Below the pieces are notes generated by a model. The model worked only from the letters and a program-made list of their open reading frames with translations, was not told where the DNA came from and searched no databases. A DNA stretch of 64,000 nucleotides from contig QEOQ01000670.1 of assembly GCA_010279815.1 (NCBI GenBank), forward strand, positions 250,716 through 314,715. Reading direction: 5' to 3'. This DNA is from Brachionus plicatilis (Eukaryota > Rotifera > Eurotatoria > Ploima > Brachionidae). The position numbers were made by a program, and so were the translations under genes. Below, in pieces: positions 37,508 through 47,700 of this stretch (within the stretch, counting starts at the first letter, position 1; the number at the start of each line of letters is the position of its first letter).

Positions 37508-38475
37508 CTTTTATAAAATTTCTCAAGATCAGCTCAAAAAGATTTAAACGAATCAAGTATAATATAAATGAAAAAAGAGTCATTTTGTTAATGGTTTATT
37601 AATGTTTTTGCAAATGATTTATTAATTTTTTTTCCTTTTTTGATATTTCAGAATTTGAATTTTTTTTATTTTTTAATGACAGCTTTTAGATTTAAATTTT
37701 CAAAAAATCTAACATAATTCACTTCGAAGAAAATTATTAAAAAATGCTTTAAATCCTTGGTTTTTACCACGAATCAGCTTTATAATTCAAAGTAAATTTT
37801 AATGTCTTGTATTTTTTTGTGAACAACAACATTTTTTATAAACAAATTTAAATGAAAATTTTTTTAGAAATGTTTCGAAATTCCAGAGAATTTCAATTAT
37901 AATTGATTATTATCTTTAAATTTTTTAGTCGAAAAGTCTAGAAAGAAATCTTAATTTCTAATTTCAAAAAAATGTTTTAATTTTCGAAAATGAATTTTCA
38001 AATAAAATTGATGAATAATATGTTTGTTCAAGTGAAAATTAATTAGTTTTATTTTAGTAACTCCAGTCGACACTTCTAAAAAATCATGCTTTACGAATCC
38101 TTTGGAATTATTTACTAAGTAAGCAATACAAATAGAAGGGTATCAATTATTTTTAGTCAAAGCTAATCTTTTTATGTTTATGATTAATCCAGGTTCAAAT
38201 GAAATGCTTTTGAAATCACTGTAAGGTTTCTATTCAATGGATTTTGAATAAGTTTATTCTCCTTTTTTTGCCATTCAAATTTGTTGAACATTTAAAAATA
38301 TTAACAAAAAACTAAATAAAAACAAAATAGTCTAGAAAGTTTTGAAGGGATGCATCCAATAAGAAAAACTAACTTTATTAATTCAGATAATTAACTAAAA
38401 AACTAAAATAAATAAAAGTTGAACAGCAAAAATCTTTAAAAGGTTTAGCATTCAAAACATTGAAAATGTTAGGGA
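37508..38475. other. AT-rich intergenic DNA upstream of the cysteine-module gene
   Basis: The promoter should lie just right of 37507. No other feature seen. Confidence 0.35.
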
Positions 38476-39547
38476 GTCATCTTGAAGTTGATGATCAATC
38501 CAAATTATAATTTCAATTCAAACATTTTATCTTTAGATTAAAATATTTTATTTAATTTAAATAATTTTAATGTAACATGGCTAACATGTTATGCAGTTTT
38601 AAAAAATAAAAAAAATTTGAAAAAAAATTTTCTCAATACATTGATAAAATCGATTTTTATATATTTAAATGTATCAACTGATTTTAAAAATCAAATACCT
38701 TAACGTCGTTTTAATGACTGATAGAGTAAAGCCCAAATCCGACCCTTTAAAAAATTAAAAAAATTGTTATTTTTTGTTTTTAGTTGAGATCGTTCAGTAT
38801 TGATATTAAAAAAATTGTAGAGTTAATTTCCAAATAGGAAATAAGTCAATTTAATTAAAAAAATTTTAAATTTACCTTTAATCATACAAAAACTGCTCTT
38901 AGACTACGATTCAGAAATAGAAAAAAGCCTAAATTTTACTTATTTTCTATACCGAAATTAACTCTACAATTTTTTTAATTTTTTATTTTTTTATGAGTGC
39001 AAAGACAGTTTTTTTTTTGAGTTAAAGTTAAATTTGGGTATTTTCTAGCTAATTATGTCTACTATAGCGGGACTACGTTAGTCGTTCTGCTTTGTTAATT
39101 TAGTTAAACTAAATTGACCGTAGAATATTAACTATTATTATTATAATTAAATTTTAATTGTTATAACTTGTAATAAACTCTAAAAGAAAAAGGAGAAAAA
39201 AGGTTATGGTATTTGATTTTTAAAATCAGTTAAATATAAATACATTTAAATATAAAAATCGATTTTATCAAGGAGAAAATGTTTTTTCAAATTTTTTTTT
39301 ATTTTTTAAATTTACAGTACTGCTACGTTAAGATGATTTTAAGTGAATTTACGTAAATTAATTGCAATAAGACCAATCTCCATATTTTTCAATCACTAAT
39401 TTGATTACCTTTTTTTGAATATTTAAAATTTTAATTAAGAAAAGCATTTATAAAACTTTTTTTAAATAAAAAGGGATATTTTATATCTAATGATAAAATG
39501 TTTTAATTGAAATTTTATTTTGAATTGATCATCAACTTCAAGATGCC
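38476..39547. repeat. Palindromic element, TTGAAGTTGA family, copy 2, with nested foldback
   Basis: Starts CATCTTGAAGTTGATGATCAA and ends TTGATCATCAACTTCAAGATG. The AAATCGATTTT-type internal boundary of the family occurs on both sides (~38650 and ~39255). Between these a further inverted repeat is nested: ACTGATTTTAAAAATCAAAT at ~38680 against ATTTGATTTTTAAAATCAGT at ~39215. Within that, TTGTAGAGTTAATTTC at ~38815 pairs with GAAATTAACTCTACAA at ~38955. It reads as one element inserted into the middle of another. Confidence 0.7.
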
Positions 39548-40263
39548 GTTTGGTTTTGTATTTTATTAATTTATATTGTTCTATCTATTTTAAGCCCGAT
39601 GGGCTAATCGAAAATTCAATTAAAAAGAATTAAAATTAAAATTTTAATTACAATATTTATTTAAAAAAATAATTTTAGGTAAAAAAGCAGTAGTAAAATA
39701 GACAGAACATGTCTATGCAATTTTTATAAATCTGTATTTCAAATACTAGATTAAAAATTTCTTTGCGCATTTAGCTATTAATTTAGTTAACAATAGTTAA
39801 ATTGGAAAGTACATGTATCTATCCGTCAAATTACAACATTAATTTAACAGCTTTTTTTTAATTTTCTAATTTAAATTTGAGCAAGCCATCACTACTCCTC
39901 ATAAAAATTTACAAAAATTCAAAATAAAAATAAAAAAATTTAAGAAAAGTACAAATTATAACAAAAAATTTAATATAAAAAAATTATAAGAAAATTTGAT
40001 AAAAAAATTTTAATTTTCAAGATTACCTACAAAATTATTTAAATTTTTTCACAAAATTTTAAAGAAAAATTAAATCATTAGTAAAAAAAGTTAATAAAAA
40101 GATAATTTTTAAATTTTAGAATACAAATGTGCAACTTTTTTCCCAATCTATCTTTTGCACAAAAATTGCCAACAATTTTTTATTCATATAAATTTTTACT
40201 CACCTAGTAAATCAAGGAATTCTTAATTTTTTGATAAATTAATCTTTAGTTTTTTTGAGTTAT
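39548..40263. other. AT-rich intergenic DNA
   Basis: No ORF, RNA gene or repeat recognised. Confidence 0.35.
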
Positions 40264-40824
40264 TTAAAGGTACAGAATAAAAAATAAGAATACTATGTAG
40301 ATACACATAATGTAAACCAAAAGGGAATATGAATAAACCAAATTGAACATTTCTAGATTAAAACAATTGAATTGTCTGAATATGTCGTAGTGTTTACTAA
40401 GGTGATAATGTTTTAAAATAATTTCAGTTCCAAACTTCGATTTCTCATGATTTAGATGTCTGTATACCTCATATATACTTCTCAAGTCAGTATTTTCGAC
40501 TTCTTTGGAAAAGTGAAAGTTCTTGGCAATTTTTTTGTGCTTTTTGAGCCATTCGAGCATCTCTTTGAAGAAAAAAGCGCATTTCGACTGAACATAAAAT
40601 ACGCCGAGCTCACTCAAATCTTCACAAATTACATTTGAAGAAAGCAAGTTCCTTCTGATCTGATCGAAATTTAAATTAAGATATTGTTTTATAGTGTCTG
40701 TTTCCATTTTTTTAAATTGATTTTGCTCAAAAAATCGCGCATTGCTGATTAACCATAGCTTAGTGCACATCATTTTGGAATTTTTGTAGAAAGTTTGGTA
40801 AAAAGTGCTTTTTCTTCTATTCAA
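40264..40824 (-). CDS. BACK-like domain fragment, possible BTB-Kelch relative
   Basis: A 186-codon frame begins at a TTG; the first in-frame ATG pair (MMCTKLWLI) is ~18 codons in. The part LWLISNARFFEQNQFKKMET...LNLNFDQI, an aliphatic middle with SELGVFYVQSK, and MLEWLKKHKK resembles the helical BACK domain that follows BTB domains in Kelch-like cullin-3 adaptors. No BTB domain or Kelch repeats are visible on either side. The last ~25 residues are low-complexity hydrophobic and probably run past a missed splice site. Upstream, the same frame continues past a single TAA. It is a partial, orphan or dying gene; the family match rests on pattern only. Confidence 0.35.
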   Translation of the reverse strand: MNRRKSTFYQTFYKNSKMMCTKLWLISNARFFEQNQFKKMETDTIKQYLNLNFDQIRRNLLSSNVICEDLSELGVFYVQSKCAFFFKEMLEWLKKHKKIAKNFHFSKEVENTDLRSIYEVYRHLNHEKSKFGTEIILKHYHLSKHYDIFRQFNCFNLEMFNLVYSYSLLVYIMCIYIVFLFFILYL

Positions 40825-41624
40825 TTTGATTAATTACATACATGAAATATAAATGTACGGCTCTCTATCGAATATTGTATTTAAATTGGGTATTTTGGTG
40901 GATAAATGCATGAAACTTGGTTTTTTGTTAGCTTTTTTTTGACTGATATTAAATAAATAAACAGAGGCTTGATACAAAACATCATTTAATTTCAATACTT
41001 CAGATTTTATTAAGTTGGTGAGATTTTTTCAAAGATATGATTCATTATGACAGTCAGAATTTTGGATTGACTTCAACAAGTTGTTGATATATTGGTATTT
41101 TATGAAGAAAATTTTTTCTAGCATCTTTCTTGAGTCTAAGAATAGGATAAAAGGCCAAAATGGTAGTACAACAAATTTTTAATAATAAAAAGGTTCAATT
41201 CATTTCATATAAAACATTATTTCAAAGATATTTAAAAAATTTATATTTTTAACACCCATTACTCTAAAAACTTACACTGATTTTTAAATATTTATTTATT
41301 TAAGGAAACTCTCATTGGGTTTATGATAAAAGAATATCAACTAAAAATTTTAAAAAAATTAAACTAAAAATGACTAAAATTTTGAATCAAATTGAATTGA
41401 TTCTGCTTTAAATACATTTTTGACTTACAAAACAAATTTTATTATAGAAGTGCATTGGAAGAAGGTGTATGAACACTTGTGAGATCAAGCTTGGGAAAAA
41501 TTTTGATTCATAGTTTTTAGCGCACGGTAGAAAAAAAAGAATTATGAATAATCGACACACTTTGAATGGTTTTTCAATTCAAATTGCCACCATGAAGGCG
41601 TTGATTTTAAAAAATTTTCATATT
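40825..41624. other. Intergenic, nothing firm
   Basis: Possible upstream exons of the BACK-like gene were looked for and not found. Confidence 0.3.
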
Positions 41625-41996
41625 TATTTATTTATTTATTGATTAGCAATTAACCTCCATTTTGGAGAAGTAAAATTTAAATATTATACAATAAAAAGTT
41701 TATAAAATAGAAAAAATACAATTTGAGAATAAGAAAAAATGATAACCTAGTATATAGTTATCCAATTGATCGAGTCCAAGAATAATGAGACCATTACTAA
41801 AAAGACTTTATTAGGTTTTTAAGTAAGATCCTATAATGCTTGAACCTAAGATTTTCTAAGCATAGCTTTATTGAGTCAGTTATACCGTCATTAAATTCTA
41901 AAAAATTCTCATATAAAATAATAAAATTCTTTATTTTTGACAAAAACAAAATTAATAAATTTTTGTATTGATTAATATTATAATCAAAAAACAAAA
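41625..41996 (-). mobile_element. LINE 3' end with AATA tail
   Basis: On the minus strand the end reads CTCCAAAATGGAG, a small hairpin, then TTAATTGCTAATC and an AATA run (41625-41645), the usual 3' layout of CR1/Jockey-type non-LTR retrotransposons. The open frame ahead of it, ending LRFKHYRILLKNLIKSF near 41810, could be the last residues of its reverse transcriptase protein. Worn and truncated at the 5' side. Confidence 0.45.
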
Positions 41997-41999
41997 ATG

Positions 42000-42985
42000 T
42001 GTTCAAGAAGTGAAAGTTTAAAAACAAATGGGGTTTTACCTGATTATATCAGTGACAGTGATACAAGTGATGGTTAAAATGATGTCGAAAAAAAATAGTA
42101 AAGAAAAAAAATCTATCCGATATAAATATGTATTAGAAAATAGTCTTGAAACAACTGAACAAGCTCTTCAATCAATAGATTTAACAGTTTGGGCCAAATG
42201 ATACAACAATTCTTGTGCTGATGGTCAAAAAGCTTGTTATCGATGTAAATTATCAAAATTTTGGGAAAAAAATGTGAAAAAAGTTATAATTACATTATTT
42301 TAGATTATTAATATATTTTTAAGAAAGATTCAAAAGGAAAAATTTGGAAAAACAATATTAAGCCTTAGAGAACTTGAAATTTGGTGTAAAAATAATTATT
42401 TAAATCAAAATGATGAAGATGAACCTTTTGTTGCTGTTTTTTTGATAAACTATGGATATGATGATGAAAGTATGATGGAAGTTATGGCTAAAGTTGAATA
42501 AAATTACGCTTATTTATTAGTTGATATTTTTATATTTTTACACTTGAATTTGTTGAAATTTTTAGTTGAAAATGTTGCAGAACTGAAAATAAAAGAAGAT
42601 GACGATGCAAATTATTCCAATCTTGCATGGAATACATTTCAAAGATACTCGACAATTAACTATAAAGTTTGATGTATAACAATACCAGATGATGGCTCAA
42701 ATGGAAATTGAAAAGACGGATCATGTTCTTATCCACATTATACGAAAAATTATATTTATAAACATCTAGTTGTTCTATCAATGCGTTTGAAATATATAAA
42801 AGTTGCTGCTGCTATTAAAGATGTTCAAATCGGAGAAAAAAGAAATCGCGGTCGTCCAGCAAAAGCATTGCAAGCTCTATTACGAAATATATATTACGAA
42901 ATATTTTTTTTTATTTTACCTAACCAATTTTTTTGTAACATTCAATTTTTTCTAATTCACCTTTTTTTGTTTTTTGTCTAGAAAA
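42000..42985 (+). mobile_element. MULE-like transposon relic without catalytic core
   Basis: Plus-strand pieces appear in the order of a MULE-type transposase. They are an acidic start (MCSRSESLKTNG...), a segment like YKYVLENSLETTEQALQSID, then CADGQKACYRCKLS. LRELEIWCKNNYLNQNDEDE-PFVA follows, the stretch that normally precedes the DDE domain. After a gap comes a SWIM-like end (CSYPHYTKNYIYKH, one cysteine replaced) with KNRGRP-type basic tail (GEKRNRGRPAKALQALL). Several stops and frame changes break it, and the MULE catalytic domain is absent. It is a decayed internal-deletion derivative related to the ORF at 3374-3770. Confidence 0.62.
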
Positions 42986-43995
42986 ACCAATAAATAATAC
43001 CTAGCAAAAAAATATTTTCTAACTTAGTTTTTTACCTACCTAGAAAATTAAATTTTGTTTAAATTTACCTAGTTTTTTTAATGAGCGTAAATAATTAAAG
43101 CCAATTTTTTTAAGCATAAAAATTAAATAAAATAAACTAAATAAGATCTGATTAATGCTTATATTCAAAAATCTTCTGAGTTTTTATTTATTTCAATTAA
43201 AATTGAAACTAGATGATGAAATTACAACAACTCCCTGTTTTTTGACCAGGTCCTACCTTACCTCTTATGTGACCATCACAAATCTTTTGGTCAGTAGTAT
43301 CATGACTAATTTGTGAATATTATTGATATCCATTTATTTTCTTTGTTCTCTCCTTGTATCATTTTAGTGTTTTTATTAAAATAAATATTATTTAAACTAT
43401 TCGAAAATTGCCAAAAAATATTTTGGTGACTTTTTCCATTTATATTGACAAAGATATCAAAGAAAACACAAAGATGGTAGCTTTTGTTATTATTATTATT
43501 ATTATCAAAAATATAATTTGGGAAAAAGTCAGTCAAGATTTAGTTAAAATTTATATAACGCATAAATAACAGCCAGAAAAATCATTTATTTTATTTTTGG
43601 AATTCTAGGTATTAAAATACTTTCAAACACTTTTCGACTTATTTAAAAAAAAAAACAAATGTTATAAATTAATATATCTCTTCTTTTGTCTATTTCTAAA
43701 CCAACTATTTAAAAAAAACCGGATGTCAAATTTAATGTTTTTCTTTGGTATTAATTTATATCCTTTTTTTATTTTTATTTTATATGAATTATTAACATTT
43801 GGCTGGAAGGAAGGATCCGTTGCAAACTTTAAAAGTAAATTTTGAGTTTCAAACGTTTTATTGATTAAAAATTATTGATTTGAGAATTAAATCTAATTGT
43901 TCAATAATTGTTATTAAAATATAAAGTAAGAATGGTCAGACATATCGTAAATTGCTACAAAAATATAAATTATAAGTTATAAACTAGTTATATGA

Positions 43996-44385
43996 TTAAA
44001 CAAGATAGATACTAGCTCTCGCGTTTTGGCTGTTGGAATCGTTGCGAAGTTTTCGAAGGAACTTTTGTAAGAAGCTGTTGCGATAAGCAGCCTTGTTTGC
44101 TTTTCTTGTTTGGAAAGGGAAGCGTGCGTTCAAGCGAAGGTTGCGTGGTTGACATGACGTGATGGGATGGTTTGGGTCAGCCAGAATTCTATTGAGTGTT
44201 TGTTCGCAGACATGGTCTATAAACTCGGCGATTGGGAGGAGTCTGTAAGAGCCTGTAGTCTGATCATCGATTCCCATGATTCGCCATAAACGGGAGTTGA
44301 AAGCGTTCATCTCACACTTAGCAGCAGCAGAGGTTGAAGTAAGCATTACGGCGCTGTACGTAAAGTGGCTGAGATAATATTTTAA
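43996..44385 (-). mobile_element. LINE reverse transcriptase, C-terminal fragment
   Basis: The minus-strand frame reads HFTYSAVMLTSTSAAAKCEM then NAFNSRLWRIMGI, the pattern of the region after the RT domain in many non-LTR elements (tyrosine-rich start, then NAF/RRI). It continues IAEFIDHVCEQTLNRILADP, NHPITSC and AYRNSFLQKFLRKLR to a stop at 43996. The segment is GC-richer than its surroundings, suggesting a fairly young insertion. The RT catalytic motif is not present, so the copy is 5'-truncated. Confidence 0.7.
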
Positions 44386-44489
44386 ATAAAATAATAATAT
44401 AAATAATAATAAACTAGATTTTTAGTACTTTTTATTAGAAAATTAATAGAGTGATAACAGCAGATAACACTCTATGGCAAATGGTGAGA

Positions 44490-44760
44490 TTAATTAATCA
44501 TTTGTTCAGTTTCTTAAATTTGAATAGGTAAACATTGGTCACATTTGTAATTTCACTTGATAAGTTATTCCTAATCGGTACTTTTCGAGAAAAAATACTT
44601 TCTTTGGTCACAATTTTTTGTAATTCGTCTCGTGTCTATTTTTTTTACCTCTTAAACTATATGCTGGACCATCAGCACTAACAGAGTGCCCAATACTATT
44701 AGGATGGTACTAATCCATTTCGTTTAATTTTAACCTTCTATTTTGAAGAATTGACCAGTG
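44490..44760 (-). mobile_element. Second LINE relic, RT C-terminus with a frameshift
   Basis: Minus-strand reading: one frame gives GHSVSADGPAYSLRGKKNRHE. Another then gives ELQKIVTKESIFSRKVPIRN, NNLSSEITNV and YLFKFKKLNK before a stop. This is the typical end of CR1/Jockey-type ORF2 (R-R-N..FFS-R-V..WN-LP...SFK..L). It lies immediately upstream (same strand) of the fragment at 43996-44385 and differs from it, so two LINE families ended here. Confidence 0.5.
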
Positions 44761-47700
44761 TATTTTTTGAACTAAAATACAAATAAAAAATTTAATTTAA
44801 TTTTAAAAATTTGCATTTAAAAGTTAAAATTAAATGAAAACAAAAACATCATTAACATAACACAGAAAATGATGAGTTTCTGAAATTAAAAAAAGAAAAA
44901 TAGTTGAGACTTACTTTTACAAAATTTATTTCTTTTATATATTTTAATCATCTGATAAATAATTGGATTGAGAGTTGGTTGCATTTTGATTAGAGAATTA
45001 AATAATAACTCTAAAATTAAAAAAGGAATTTAATCGATGGCGAAAACAATTTCAATTGAAGCTTTAATAAGTGAAAGTGAAAGAGTGCCTCTAGTTTTAA
45101 TCTTATTGAAGATAAGATAAATTACCAAAGAAAAAATAATTTGAATTTTTCTCTTCCTCTAAACTTACCTAAATAAATATTTTGGCAAAGAAAGCTCAAT
45201 CAACTAACCGATTAATAATTTGATTAATACTGATTTAAAGACGGAAAATTGAACTTGAAAAATATTCCAAGATAAGGTTCTCTTCGAGCGCCTAGATCAC
45301 TAATTGATTCTTTTACATTAAAAATCACTGATTAAAAATCAATATTTGATTGATAAAATTTTAAAAAAAAAATACTCTCATTGAACTAAATCATTTGGAA
45401 TATGAGCATTTTTTATCTAATTGATTAAGCCCGCAGAGATAACAAGATAATGAAATATTTGCAAGCATATACTTTGATAGAGATAAATCATTTGGTGCTA
45501 TTTACAATTTATTTCTATCTAATTTAACTAAGTGTTTCTCATGGTTACAAGCTTAAAAAAGACATATTTCAAATTAGAACTATCTATATTTGCTGTCTGA
45601 TATGATACTTTCCATTATATCTTTATCTAAAAAAGCACCAGTAAATCTCAGCACGATGCCAAAGCACTTAACACATTTTTATATGGCTTGATTGCGTTAC
45701 AAACTGCTTATTTTGATACAGAGCCTTGCTGACAGACTCAAAATTGATAATTGACTTGAATTTTGTCTATTCTATTCAATAGATAAACTGTAATTAGCTT
45801 TTCCTGTGTCATAGACAATGTATGCAGCGTATTATCTCTCAGGCTAGGATGTAGTTATCTGCACTCTGGGTGATCTAACATGGATTTGATAATTATTGTT
45901 TATAAGTCAAATTGAGAATTTTTATTCTATGAATCTATGATGTAATGAATTTCAAGTCAAGTAAAAAATCGAATCAGGCTTTTAATTCGTTCAATTTAAC
46001 CATCATTAATTTGCTTTCCATTAAATTTAAGTATGATTTAAATGAAGAAAAGTTTATCTTTTTTTTGACAAATTTTCTTTCTCTTTTTTGGAGAAAAGGA
46101 AAAACCTTTCTTTTAAAATAGAATAAGAATACAAAATTGGGTTGATATAAATTTTATAGCTAATCTTTAGAGATATATTATATTTTAAAAAAGGAATTTT
46201 TTTAAATCTCTCAAATATATTTTTTAAAGTACAAATAAATGTGTTTTTAGCTGGTCAATATTTAAGATATTTTGAGTATACAATTTTTTTTTTTTAAATA
46301 TCTTCTTGTTTATTTAACTTAATTTAAGATAAATGAATTTATTTTCAAAAAAATGTCTCAATTAGTTTTTTTTTATCTAATTTTGAGTCAATAAAAGGTA
46401 AAATGTAAACAGTTTTACATTTTTATATTTTTTTTGTATAATTTTTCAATTTATTTAGATTGAACCTCTCTAGGGAACGATTTGAATTAAAAAAAAAAAG
46501 GGGTATAAAAAATCACAAAAAAATTTAGTTATATTCCTCTATCTTTGAAATATATTATAATTTAACTGTCTATTAATTTTTATTTTAATTTGTTCATGAG
46601 ACTTAAACTTTAATTAAATAAATAAATATTCAAGTGCTCCAGCAATTTTTCAAATCATATTTTCAATCATTTTTTCTAAAAAACTTTATATTTTTTATTA
46701 GATATTTTATAAAAAATGATTTTCTATCAAACTTAATTCAGAATCAGAATAAAATCCATATTTGGAAAATTTTACCTGTTTATGAGAAAAAATTTTTTTA
46801 ATTAACTTGTTAAAATATTCTCAATTAAATAATGATTTGAGTTTAAAAAATATACGACTTAGGAAGAATAAAATATTTTTTTTAACGAGTTTATTAAGTA
46901 TAATAACACCTTAGATAATCTAGTGCAATTAAATGTAAATATTTGGCTCTTATTTGAGTAAACGATTTTAAAATTCCGATTCTCGAGGAAATGTATAACG
47001 TGTTTATTGAATTTTAAGATTTTCAAGTGAATAAACACTTCCTAGTACAAATTAACTTCGAAAATTAGCAAAAATTCCAAAATTATGATGCCACTTACTT
47101 AACTAGCCAAGTCCAATTGATTGCTAAAAGTTAAAATGTGTAAACACTAGCTTTAATCAACTAATATTTACAGTCTTATGCCATCTCATCTCTTAATAGC
47201 CTTTTAAGAAAAATAGATAGTTTAAACTCACACAGGTATAATATTTGTTAGACTAATTTAATTTTTTTTAAATATTTGTTTGCAATTAAGACAACTTAAT
47301 TATTTTGATTGGTCATTTTTCTTAATTTTAAATGATTAAAATATTGATTTCTATTCGAAAATTGATTTAAAATCCAAAATCCCCAGTGTTTTATCGAACA
47401 ATAAAAATAAATACATTTATATTTTTTTATAACTTGACAAATTTTTTAAGTAATTAAGTTATAAATAGATAAGTAATAACAAGTTGTGTGTCGTCACTAA
47501 TCAATCGTATCTTTATGACATTCTAGTCTTGTTGGTTTTTAGATAACAAAGAATTCGAGTTAAGCTAAACTCCGATAAGTGTCCCAAACTAAGATCAGCA
47601 CTCCACTATCAGATTGATACAAAACCGTAACATTTTTTTTATAAAATTTTCAAGGTGTAATTTTAATTAAACTATTAGATTGATAGTTTACTGATTGTCT

